Assembly (NCBI GenBank): GCA_016934355.1
Contig: JAFGTA010000104.1
Coordinates: forward strand, 1 to 21,182
Length of the DNA: 21,182 bases
From: Candidatus Bathyarchaeota archaeon
GTDB taxonomy: Archaea; Thermoproteota; Bathyarchaeia; TCS64
Direction: 5' to 3'
Shown piece after piece: positions 1 through 6,930 of the stretch. The notes below the pieces were generated by a model that saw only the letters and a program-made list of their open reading frames with translations, was not told where the DNA came from and did no database searches. Position 1 is the stretch's first letter. Each line of letters opens with the position of its first letter. The translations under genes were made by a program, and so were the position numbers.

Positions 1-318
1 CTTCCTCTTCAGCGCCGACGCCCTCGCGACGTCGTAGAGCCGGCTCTCGGACATGGCGCTCAGTATGTCGTTGAATGTACCGTGCCCTACGATGAGCAGC
101 CTCTCCGAGCCGCTCCTGTAGACGTATGGCAGCCACTCGTGCATGTTCAGCTTCTTGTAGATGCGGAGAGCTGCCAGCACAGCCTCCTCCTCGCTCTTGA
201 TGCGCTTGATGCGCCCAAGGAAGCGAAGGTAACGCCTCAGGTCGTCATCCAGCTCGATGATGAGCCTCCCGTCGTCTGCGTCCCCGCCCGTCAATCGAGG
301 AGCCTCTCCCCCGCTCAA
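1..318 (-). CDS. Hypothetical protein with ribbon-helix-helix-like N-terminus, C-terminus beyond window
   Basis: The minus strand is open from an in-frame stop (the TAG that ends cofE) to the left edge of the window, so this gene is cut at its 3' end. I choose TTG at 318 because AGGTGA lies five bases upstream of it; GTG at 327 is an alternative three codons earlier. No ATG is available near the N-terminus. After a short polar leader the protein reads RLIIELDDDLRRYL and then two predicted helices (EEEAVLAALRIYKKL), which matches the strand-helix-helix layout of CopG/Arc-type DNA-binding or antitoxin-like domains. The following segment (SERLLIVGHGTFNDILSAM) belongs to a second domain I do not recognise. 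It lies 63 bases downstream of cofE on the same strand and is probably co-transcribed. RHH assignment is by pattern only; the family is otherwise unknown. Confidence 0.6.
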   Translation of the reverse strand, partial: MSGGEAPRLTGGDADDGRLIIELDDDLRRYLRFLGRIKRIKSEEEAVLAALRIYKKLNMHEWLPYVYRSGSERLLIVGHGTFNDILSAMSESRLYDVARASALKRK

Positions 319-381
319 AGTTCTCACCTGATTTCTTGGGCGGCTCGCTAAAACTGTTACTATCCGGGCACAGTGAACCCT

Positions 382-1128
382 CTACCTGAACAGGTCCTCC
401 TCAAGGGGCCTCACCAGCTCGGACGCGGCGCCGTCCCCCTCAGGGTAGTCGTACCCACGCACGATGACGACAGGCACGCCGTCCGCCTTGCCCTTCACAA
501 GCTCCGCCGCCGAAGCCAGCTCATCCGCCACCGCGATGTTGGTCACTGCGAGGGTGTGCCCCATCATGTCCTGCTCCCCACGGTAATCCCTGAACGGCGA
601 CATCCCGGCGACGCCGATGGCGAAGTCGACCTGCCCCATACGCCACGCCCTGCCCCACGTATCAGTGATCACCACGGCGGGCTTGACCCCCGTCAGCCGC
701 CCCAACGCGTCCCTTATTCTCCTCGCCGACCCATCGGGGTCCACAGGAAGCAGCGTGATGTACCCGTCCTCGACGTTAGAGTAGTCCACGCCGGCGTTGG
801 CGCAGACGTGGCCGTGATGGGTCTCGACTATCAGCGCCCTGCCCTTCATCCTGATGATCCGCGCCGTCTCGCCTAGGACCGCCTCGGCCACCCTCGGGTC
901 CTTCTCCATGGACTCTGCGATGTGGTGGGCGAAGCGGCTGGGCTCTATGTCGTCGAGCCTCACCCTCCTGCCCTCAGCCTTAGAGACGATCTTCTGGGTG
1001 ATGACCACCACGTCCTTGTCCCTGAGCCGCTCCCCCTGCCTTCTGAGCGCCTCCGTGATGTGAGCCGCTATGTCGTCGCCCTCCTTGACGAGCGGGATGC
1101 CCTTAACGCCGAAGATGCTAATAGCCAT
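382..1128 (-). CDS. cofE: Coenzyme F420-0:L-glutamate ligase CofE
   Basis: CofE adds glutamate residues to F420-0 using GTP, the last step in making the deazaflavin hydride carrier F420, in the cytoplasm. The 248-residue product matches the usual length (about 250). Family motifs are present in order: FGVKGIPLVKEGDDI near residues 6-20, VVITQKIVSKAEGR (41-54), HGHVCANAGVDYSNV (105-119), DTWGRAWRMGQVDFAIG (156-172), SPFRDYRGEQDMMG (177-190) and the C-terminal ADELASAAELVKGKADGVPVV stretch in which the conserved ADE-A-AAEL signature is clear. The open frame extends upstream to 1215, but the extension has no family counterpart; the ATG at 1128 begins exactly where CofE proteins begin and sits 27 bp after a TATA-like element, so the mRNA is probably leaderless. 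Followed on the same strand by the truncated RHH-like gene. Confidence 0.96.
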   Translation of the reverse strand: MAISIFGVKGIPLVKEGDDIAAHITEALRRQGERLRDKDVVVITQKIVSKAEGRRVRLDDIEPSRFAHHIAESMEKDPRVAEAVLGETARIIRMKGRALIVETHHGHVCANAGVDYSNVEDGYITLLPVDPDGSARRIRDALGRLTGVKPAVVITDTWGRAWRMGQVDFAIGVAGMSPFRDYRGEQDMMGHTLAVTNIAVADELASAAELVKGKADGVPVVIVRGYDYPEGDGAASELVRPLEEDLFR

Positions 1129-1150
1129 ACGATCCCAAGAACCGCGGCGC

Positions 1151-1158
1151 GATAATAC
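1151..1158 (-). promoter_or_regulatory. TATA-like box for cofE
   Basis: Read on the minus strand the element is GTATTATC, centred about 27 bp before the cofE ATG at 1128. That spacing places transcription initiation at or next to the start codon, and no good ribosome site precedes the ATG. Inferred from position and composition only. Confidence 0.45.
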
Positions 1159-1223
1159 GTCTCCGGTGAAGAGACGAATACCGGATGGGAAGAATACACG
1201 GGGGCCTGATGACAAGTGTTAAC

Positions 1224-1232
1224 ACCTATAAC
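1224..1232 (+). promoter_or_regulatory. TATA-like box for the DUF835-like membrane protein
   Basis: CCTATAACC-like element within the 144-bp divergent gap between cofE and the plus-strand gene. A start site about 27 bp downstream (near 1256) would leave a leader of about 17 bases containing the GGTGG ribosome site at 1263-1267. No other clear structure is seen in the gap. Confidence 0.4.
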
Positions 1233-1272
1233 CATAGAAATCCAATAACAGGATTATACGGCGGTGGGCTGG

Positions 1273-2433
1273 ATGGATGGATCGCTTCAGCTGTTCTTCA
1301 GGCTCCTGAACGGCTCGGTCACGGTCCTGATAGCCCTGCTGCTCTACCGCATCTACCGGAGAAAGAACCACCGATTCTACCTCATCTGGGGCTTCGGCTT
1401 CGTCAGCTACGGGCTGAGCATCCTGATCCGTCTGTTCTCGCCCCAGGAGGTAGAGGTTACGCCGCTGTTAATTCTAGCATTCGTCTTCGTCTACTCAGGC
1501 TACATGATGATGCTGCTTGGGATAGGCGAACTGGCGCAGCAGTCCCGGAGACTGACCCTCGCGCTTCTGCTGTTCCCCTTGGCGCTTGCCATGCCGTACT
1601 TCATGGGGGTCGACGTCCTCTACGTGGTCTCAGTGTTCACACTCTTCCCGTACCTCCTGATCGGTGTCATCCTAACCGCCATCCAGTTCAGGCACAAGCT
1701 CGACCTCACCCTGCTGATATCGGGCTGGTTCCTGATCCTGCTGGTGAACATAGGGTACGTCTTCGGTAAGGCCGACCCAGGCTACATCGACCTGATGTCG
1801 ACGTTCGGCAAGGTCGTCGTGTACTGGGGGATGGCGAGTACGAGGTTCAGCTTCCTAGACGAGGAGCTCACCGAGTTCCTCCTGAGCGGCATACCCATGG
1901 AGTACCCGAACTCGTTCACAGGGAAGCTGGTGCTGCTGAACATGAACAAGGCTGACAGGAAGAGAGACATCGCATGGATCGAGCGACGGGTCATAGACAA
2001 CGCCAAGAAGGGCGTCCGCACCATCCTCCTCGTCTACTACGACCTAATCACCCCCCAGGAGGTGATAACCGAGGAGACGGCGAGCCACCTCTACGTCGTC
2101 AGGGTGATCCCCGGAAAGAGAGAGTTCGGCAAGACCTTCTCGCAGCACATCACATCCATAAACGACGACATCAACGACGTCGAAACCCTGTTCCTAGACA
2201 TCATAAGCTTCAGCAACGAGGGCAAGGTCCCCTGCGAGCTCATCATGTACTCCCTCTCACACATGATCCACACGCACGGGTGGAAGAGAGTGTACTCGTT
2301 TCTCACAAGCAAGAACAGCCTGATAAAGTCCAGCAGGGTACAGCTCATAGGCGTCTACTACCCCGAGACCCACACCGACAGGTCTGAGATAGCCAAGTTC
2401 GAGAGGCTCGCGGACATAGTGACCAGCGGCTAG
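1273..2433 (+). CDS. Seven-helix membrane protein with C-terminal DUF835-like domain
   Basis: A 386-residue protein. The first ~195 residues contain about seven hydrophobic helices separated by short loops (for example FRLLNGSVTVLIALLLYRIY, then FYLIWGFGFVSYGLSILIRL), a layout typical of 7TM sensory or scaffold modules. From about residue 215 a soluble alpha/beta domain follows (KLVLLNMNKADRKRDIAWIE, TILLVYYDL, ETLFLDIISFSNEG, LIMYSLSHMIHTHGWKRVYSFL, SSRVQLIGVYYP). This strand-helix order with a Walker-B-like hydrophobic strand and a long helix resembles DUF835 domains of archaeal signalling proteins. No kinase, receiver or cyclase domain is attached. ATG 1273 is preferred because GGTGG lies five bases upstream; GTG 1264 in the same frame is the alternative. 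Its TAG stop overlaps the stop of the convergent GH3 gene. A signalling or membrane-sensor role is inference. Confidence 0.72.
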   Translation: MDGSLQLFFRLLNGSVTVLIALLLYRIYRRKNHRFYLIWGFGFVSYGLSILIRLFSPQEVEVTPLLILAFVFVYSGYMMMLLGIGELAQQSRRLTLALLLFPLALAMPYFMGVDVLYVVSVFTLFPYLLIGVILTAIQFRHKLDLTLLISGWFLILLVNIGYVFGKADPGYIDLMSTFGKVVVYWGMASTRFSFLDEELTEFLLSGIPMEYPNSFTGKLVLLNMNKADRKRDIAWIERRVIDNAKKGVRTILLVYYDLITPQEVITEETASHLYVVRVIPGKREFGKTFSQHITSINDDINDVETLFLDIISFSNEGKVPCELIMYSLSHMIHTHGWKRVYSFLTSKNSLIKSSRVQLIGVYYPETHTDRSEIAKFERLADIVTSG

Positions 2434-3863
2434 GCGGCTCCGCCCACCAGCTGCCTCAGCCGCTCCTCCCGCATCCCTATGCGGGCGATCCTCGCCATCC
2501 CCTCCTTAGAATCAAGGTACCTCTTGAACGAGCCCTTGGGGAGCAGCGTCACATTGAGGGGCCTGTACTTCATGAAGTCCGTAAGGTCGCGGTAGTCCTT
2601 ATCATACGAGTGGAGCTCTTCGTGAACCCTGTCGGTCAACTCCTCTGCCGTGGACTCCTCGGCGAGCTCGATGTACAGCCTGATGTACTCCCTCGCCCCG
2701 TCCAACTCGTTCCTCGCCGTGAAGTCGACGAACTCCACCCCGGCGTTCGACAGCACCTCGACCAACTCGGCCTCGTTGATCCTTGTGAAGTTGTGGAGCA
2801 CGAGCAGCCTATCAGACCTTGAGTAGTACCTGAAGACGGGTATCTCTGAGCCGAGGGCGTCGTCCCCCGTGCCCACACACTCCAGTATATCAGGGATCAT
2901 GTAGCGCGTCATGTCGTTATATAGCGGCGTCACGATGAGCTGGTACCTTTTACCAACCTCCACGCCCATCATCGGCACAATCTCGGCCGAGGCGTCGCCG
3001 CGAGGCTGCTCAGTGTCCATAGCCTGCCCCTCTGGGACGAACTCCGGGTAGATGACTCTCCAGTCGAAGAAGAAGCCCCCCGGGTGGCTTACCGAGGGTA
3101 TGGCGGCGAGCATCATCTCGGTGGAGCCGTAGATGGTCTTGGGGTAGACGCCGCAGAAGTCCCTTATCTGCTCCTTCAGAGGCGCCGCCGAGACGTCGGT
3201 GGATACGAACGACTTGAGGCTGATGGGATCCTTCACCCGGCTCCGCACCTCATCGAGAAGCGTAGTTACGGTCATGTACGCGATGTCGATCTCCCTGTGG
3301 CTCTCCACGAAGTAGTCCACCTTCTGCTGGTACGTCATATGCTCCGAGTCCTCGGGCACCATCCTGATGATGTTGCTCTGGGTCTTGGAGATGGTGTCGC
3401 CGAAGAAGTTGGCGAGGAAGGCGCCGCCCGGTATGTTCGCGTAGATAACGTCACCCAGCTCCAGCCTGTACCGCGCCCCGTCGTGGGTGAGTACGAAGAA
3501 GATGCTGGGCCCCGTCCTCATGAGGTTCTCCCTTATCCCCTTCCTTGGCACCATGTAGACCTTGGGTTTACCCATGGTGCCGCTGGTGTACGTCTTGACG
3601 TACTCCGACATGTGGTACATATAATCCGAGTCGTGGGGCTCCTCAAAATAAGGAAGATAGAAACCGTAGCCGGTCGGGGCGACACCCCTGATCGTGGCGG
3701 CGTCCCTGAGCCCCAGACTCTTCCCTATCCCAGTCTGAGACTGGCCCCTGAGCTTCTTAGCTACTAGGCTCTCATGCTTCTCACTGATCCTCCTATCGCT
3801 GAGGAAACCGGTGGACCACCTCCTCAGGAGGGGCTTCGCCAGGCTGAAGACTAGCTGTGACAA
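2430..3863 (-). CDS. GH3-type acyl-adenylating enzyme (ANL superfamily)
   Basis: The 477-residue product shows the adenylate-forming P-loop TSGTMGKPK (93-101), the aromatic/threonine motif IYGSTEMM (244-251) and, further on, TRYMIPDILECVG followed by PVFRYYSRSDRLL, which is the GH3 version of the ANL A7/A8 region. The C-terminus (DYRDLTDFMKYRPLNVTLLP, then GSFKRYLDSKEG) also matches GH3. Characterised plant GH3 enzymes adenylate a carboxylic acid and transfer it to an amino acid; archaeal and bacterial members have unknown substrates, so only acyl-AMP formation can be inferred. An in-frame TGA lies shortly upstream, so TTG at 3863 is the only plausible start giving the full N-terminus; its ribosome site is weak. 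It lies 115 bases downstream of the creatininase-like gene on the same strand and may be co-transcribed with it. Confidence 0.85.
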   Translation of the reverse strand: MSQLVFSLAKPLLRRWSTGFLSDRRISEKHESLVAKKLRGQSQTGIGKSLGLRDAATIRGVAPTGYGFYLPYFEEPHDSDYMYHMSEYVKTYTSGTMGKPKVYMVPRKGIRENLMRTGPSIFFVLTHDGARYRLELGDVIYANIPGGAFLANFFGDTISKTQSNIIRMVPEDSEHMTYQQKVDYFVESHREIDIAYMTVTTLLDEVRSRVKDPISLKSFVSTDVSAAPLKEQIRDFCGVYPKTIYGSTEMMLAAIPSVSHPGGFFFDWRVIYPEFVPEGQAMDTEQPRGDASAEIVPMMGVEVGKRYQLIVTPLYNDMTRYMIPDILECVGTGDDALGSEIPVFRYYSRSDRLLVLHNFTRINEAELVEVLSNAGVEFVDFTARNELDGAREYIRLYIELAEESTAEELTDRVHEELHSYDKDYRDLTDFMKYRPLNVTLLPKGSFKRYLDSKEGMARIARIGMREERLRQLVGGAA

Positions 3864-3978
3864 CTTTTCCCGCTCTCACTCATTGTCGTTCATCGGGGTT
3901 GGCTTGTCGTAGCCCTACTATCCCTAACCGATACTCTGTATTGTTATTTTTTATTTATTCTATACCGATATATGTCTT

Positions 3979-4713
3979 CTATCCATGCATTAACCCGTTT
4001 ATCTCTTTTACTATATGCTCCACCAGAGCCTCGGTGAGAACCCTGCCCTTCTCCCAAGTCGCGAGGGTCGGGTCACCGTATATGCCTGTCCTTGAGTACA
4101 CGCCAGCCTCCCTGTTGGAGGCGTCCCTCGTCAACCCCCGCCCCCCGAGGGGATGGTAATCCTTAACCGCCTTACCCATGTCCACCGCCTCGGGCTTGAT
4201 GTAGAGCATCATGCTGGTCTCTGACTCATCGGCGTGTGTTCCACCCTCCTGAGTAAGGATACCGCTGTTCTGGTCCTCGGCGTCGAGGAGGTTCGTGTAA
4301 CGAAGCGTCACCCCCTGCCCCATGAGCTCCCCGGCCGCCGGCTCCAGGCCCCGGAGCGTGGATATACCTGTGTTCAAGACGTAGAACTTCTTCACACCGT
4401 AGCCGCTGAGGCTCAGGCAGATGTCCTTGACCAGCTCCTTGAAGGTCTCCAGCCTGAGGCTGACCGACCCCGGATACTCTAGGAACGAGGGGTAGTAGCC
4501 GTACTGGAGTGTGGGCACGACGACCACTGGCACCCTCTCGGCGACACGCCTCGCGAGGTACTCCGCCATGACCCAGTCGTTGTTCAGCGGCAGGTGCGGA
4601 CCGTGCTCCTTGGTTCTCGCCCCCAGAGGGATCAAAACGACGCTGTATCGAGTGAACGCCTCCTCGGCCTCGACCCAGGTCAGGTTCTCTAGCCAGACGC
4701 TCCTAGGCTTCAT
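3979..4713 (-). CDS. Creatininase-family hydrolase with a variant metal-site motif
   Basis: A 244-residue protein, normal for the creatininase (creatinine amidohydrolase) family of metal-dependent amidases, which includes creatininase, ArfB (FAPy hydrolase of riboflavin/F420 synthesis in archaea) and MftE. The first metal motif is intact: PLGARTKEHGPHLPLNNDW gives E, H and D ligands. The region THADESETSMML corresponds to the family HAGE-ETS motif. However, the usual NGHGGN (or NGHYEN) segment is replaced by VLNTGISTLRG, so the usual histidine ligand is absent. The open frame continues upstream to 4881, but that extension is low-complexity and AT-rich; ATG 4713 starts the family domain and sits about 24 bp after a TATA-like box. 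Neighbouring GH3 enzyme downstream, cofE about 3 kb away. Substrate unknown. Confidence 0.85.
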   Translation of the reverse strand: MKPRSVWLENLTWVEAEEAFTRYSVVLIPLGARTKEHGPHLPLNNDWVMAEYLARRVAERVPVVVVPTLQYGYYPSFLEYPGSVSLRLETFKELVKDICLSLSGYGVKKFYVLNTGISTLRGLEPAAGELMGQGVTLRYTNLLDAEDQNSGILTQEGGTHADESETSMMLYIKPEAVDMGKAVKDYHPLGGRGLTRDASNREAGVYSRTGIYGDPTLATWEKGRVLTEALVEHIVKEINGLMHG

Positions 4714-4732
4714 AGATGTACATGTCGCTTTG

Positions 4733-4740
4733 ATTAATAT
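4733..4740 (-). promoter_or_regulatory. TATA-like box for the creatininase-like gene
   Basis: ATATTAAT on the minus strand, centred 24 bp before ATG 4713, predicting a leaderless transcript and supporting the internal start codon over the longer open frame. Confidence 0.45.
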
Positions 4741-4840
4741 CTGGTTGTCCTCCGCTGAGGCATGTTGCCGTGTATGTGAGGGTGTTGGTAAGGCCGTTTT
4801 AGCCGTTTTATCTGCGAACACTCTCAACAGAGATAAGAAT

Positions 4841-4902
4841 TTTAGATATATTTTTATGTAAAGAAAATAACTAGAATCCATCTTTCAGTAAACATTGAAA
4901 GA
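4841..4902 (+). promoter_or_regulatory. Promoter and inverted repeat ahead of the GT2 gene
   Basis: An AT-rich TATA-type stretch (4841-4858, containing GATATATTTTTA) is followed by a perfect 7-bp inverted repeat, TCTTTCA (4881-4887) and TGAAAGA (4896-4902), separated by 8 bases. Predicted transcription start (about 4875) lies next to the first arm, so the repeat could be an operator or a 5' leader hairpin. The repeat is read directly; the function is inferred. A tandem 9-bp duplication (GCCGTTTTA twice, 4793-4810) lies further upstream. Confidence 0.4.
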
Positions 4903-4919
4903 AAGCGCCCCGGTAGCCC

Positions 4920-6470
4920 ATGCGGAAAGGTGAAGGGGGATTGGAGTTCTCCATTGGGTTGGGCGCATCGTATCTAGCGTTAGCCTTTGGTGGACTCTAC
5001 TTCGTCTACGCCCTCAAGTACTATGTCTCAATAGTCATAGCGCTGAACCTCTTCAACAAGGAGAGCGAGCCCAAAGCGGACACCGCCCCAGGCGGCGAGG
5101 CGGTGCACGTGCCCTTCGTCTCGATACACCTGCCGTTCTTTAACGAGGTGAACGTCGCGAGACGGATACTCAACGCCTGCATCGACCTCGACTATACAAA
5201 CTACGAGGTACTCGTGGCGGACGACTCCCGGGACACCACGCTACAGGTCCTAAGAGACCCCGGGTGGAGGCTCACGAAGCCCATAATCAAGTTCGTCCAC
5301 AGGAAGGACAGGTCAGGCTACAAGGGAGGAGCCCTCCAACAGGCGCTCAGGTACATGCACCCTGACGCCGAGTACGTCGTGGTATTCGACGCCGACTTCG
5401 TGCCACCCCCCGACATACTCAGGAGGTTCCTCTCAGAGTTCAGGAGAAGCCGGAGCGACGCCAAGCCCGTGGCCGCTGTTCAAGGGTACCAGCTCCACCA
5501 CCTTAACAAGAACGAGAACTGGCTCACCAAAGGGGTGCGCGCAGAATTCAGCGGCAGCTACATGGTGGAGCGGGTCGCCGAGGAGGCACTCGGCGCCATG
5601 AAGATGATCAGCGGCAGCGTGTTCATGCTCAACGCGGAGCTCCTCAGGCTCCTCGGGTGGACCACCAGCATCACCGAGGACTGGGAGCTAACCCTCAGGC
5701 TCTACCTCGAAGGCTACAGGGTAGCGTACACGCCGCTGATACAGGCGCCCGCCGAGATACCTAACACCGTGAGGCGGCTCGTCAGGCAGAGGATGAGGTG
5801 GGCGGAGGGCCACACGTACGCCGTACGTAGGTACTTCCGGCGGGTGATACGGTCGAAAAAGCTCACCCTCAGCGAGAAGCTGGAGTTCCTCTACTTCGCA
5901 CCCTACTACCTCCAGTCGGCGTTCTTCATCGTGGGAACCCTCTGCTGGATAATATCGGAGACAAGCAGAAGGCGCCCACCGTTCTGGACGCCGACCCTCG
6001 GGTGGGGGCTCATCGTCAGCAACTTCCTCGCGATCCCTTTGATGGGGCTCGCCGGAGTCTTCCTAGAAGGAGACCTCAGGGAGGACTACGGCGGCGTCTT
6101 CTCGTTCATGGCCCTGAGCTACATCGTCACGCCGTACCAGGCATACGCCGCGTTGAAGGGCCTGCTGGAGGGAGAGGAAGGCAACTGGATAAGGACCCTG
6201 AAGACGGGGAACATAACGGACAGCGTCCTCGGCGTGAAGGTCAGGTCCCTCCTACGCTGGCTCAGGCAGCTAAACAAGGCTAAAGATATCGCCGAGGCAG
6301 GCAGCGGCGTCACCCAGACGATCAAGGTCCCCGTGCGTCGGCTGCTCACCGCGGCGAGCGTCATCCTGATGCTTCTCCCCTTCATGGACAGGCTTCTGTC
6401 CATCAAGTCCTTTCTGCTCGGGGCGCTCGTTTCAAGACTGGACGTGTTGGAGGTATTGATGGTTGGGTAA
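4920..6470 (+). CDS. Membrane GT2 glycosyltransferase, cellulose-synthase-like
   Basis: A processive-type family 2 glycosyltransferase of 516 residues. A hydrophobic N-terminal region (about 10-45) precedes the GT-A domain, which carries all four hallmark motifs: DDS (101-103), DAD (157-159), TEDWE (252-256, containing the catalytic aspartate) and QRMRW (290-294, the QxxRW acceptor/product motif). Further transmembrane segments follow (about 325-345, 360-380, 395-415 and 470-495), the BcsA/CESA-like layout that couples polymerisation of a UDP-sugar to export through the membrane. No PilZ domain is present. Family members make cellulose, hyaluronan, mannan or glucomannan; the product here is unknown. 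Start choice is uncertain: ATG 4920 lacks a good ribosome site, while TTG 4941 is preceded seven bases earlier by AGGTGA (4928-4933) and may be the true start. Overlaps the next gene by eight bases. Confidence 0.93.
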   Translation: MRKGEGGLEFSIGLGASYLALAFGGLYFVYALKYYVSIVIALNLFNKESEPKADTAPGGEAVHVPFVSIHLPFFNEVNVARRILNACIDLDYTNYEVLVADDSRDTTLQVLRDPGWRLTKPIIKFVHRKDRSGYKGGALQQALRYMHPDAEYVVVFDADFVPPPDILRRFLSEFRRSRSDAKPVAAVQGYQLHHLNKNENWLTKGVRAEFSGSYMVERVAEEALGAMKMISGSVFMLNAELLRLLGWTTSITEDWELTLRLYLEGYRVAYTPLIQAPAEIPNTVRRLVRQRMRWAEGHTYAVRRYFRRVIRSKKLTLSEKLEFLYFAPYYLQSAFFIVGTLCWIISETSRRRPPFWTPTLGWGLIVSNFLAIPLMGLAGVFLEGDLREDYGGVFSFMALSYIVTPYQAYAALKGLLEGEEGNWIRTLKTGNITDSVLGVKVRSLLRWLRQLNKAKDIAEAGSGVTQTIKVPVRRLLTAASVILMLLPFMDRLLSIKSFLLGALVSRLDVLEVLMVG

Positions 6471-6807
6471 GCACTACTCTGTCGAAGGCGGAAACCTGTA
6501 CATATACACGACACTAGGAGACCCCCTCCTAAACCTGAACGTCTTCCCGGCGGAGCTAAACCTCTTCGAGGCGGAGTCCGCGTGGAGGATAAGCCCGTGG
6601 GTGGCGGTCGTAGAGGACGTGCTGCATGAACAGATGGAGAAAGCCCAGATCGTGCTGCAGCTGAACGGCTACGAGCACGTCTACGTGGATAAGGAGGCGC
6701 TCGAGTCCTACTTCGTCGCGGGGAACGAGCAGAGCCTATTGCAGACCATAATCGCCGCCGAGACTACGGAGGTCGTCGCCCAGGTCAGAGGTGGGAGCGA
6801 AGAATAG
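6463..6807 (+). CDS. Small protein translationally coupled to the GT2 glycosyltransferase
   Basis: A 114-residue, acidic, cysteine-free soluble protein that I do not recognise. It begins at TTG 6463 inside the last codons of the glycosyltransferase; GGAGGT at 6449-6454 gives a clear ribosome site, and an in-frame stop just upstream rules out an earlier start. The sequence suggests an N-terminal beta-rich part (GGNLYIYTTLGDPLLNLNVF) and helical middle and end (VVEDVLHEQMEKAQIVLQLN, NEQSLLQTIIAAETTEVVAQV). The eight-base overlap means the two proteins are made from one message, so a role as an accessory or regulatory subunit of the glycosyltransferase is a reasonable inference, comparable in position to small cellulose-synthase accessory subunits, but no homology to them is visible. 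Confidence 0.75.
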   Translation: MGKHYSVEGGNLYIYTTLGDPLLNLNVFPAELNLFEAESAWRISPWVAVVEDVLHEQMEKAQIVLQLNGYEHVYVDKEALESYFVAGNEQSLLQTIIAAETTEVVAQVRGGSEE

Positions 6808-6908
6808 GGAAACGCATATCTACTCTATTTTCATCAGAGGGTCACGAGAATAAAGAAAGATAAGTGGTCTCACCCAAGAATGATAAAAAAAGATTTAGAA
6901 TTCATAAA

Positions 6909-6917
6909 TTTATAAAA
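6909..6917 (+). promoter_or_regulatory. TATA box for the GNAT gene
   Basis: TTTATAAAA inside an AT-rich 123-bp gap. It is a strong archaeal TATA match. A start site about 27 bp downstream would fall near 6940, just before TTG 6943 and after GTG 6931, which leaves the start codon of the GNAT gene open. Confidence 0.5.
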
Positions 6918-6930
6918 TCATAAAAATGGT

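Noticed and set aside
4793..4810. Tandem 9-bp direct repeat GCCGTTTTA
   Set aside because: Only two copies, with no matching copies elsewhere that I noticed; probably slippage, and not a CRISPR or regulatory array.
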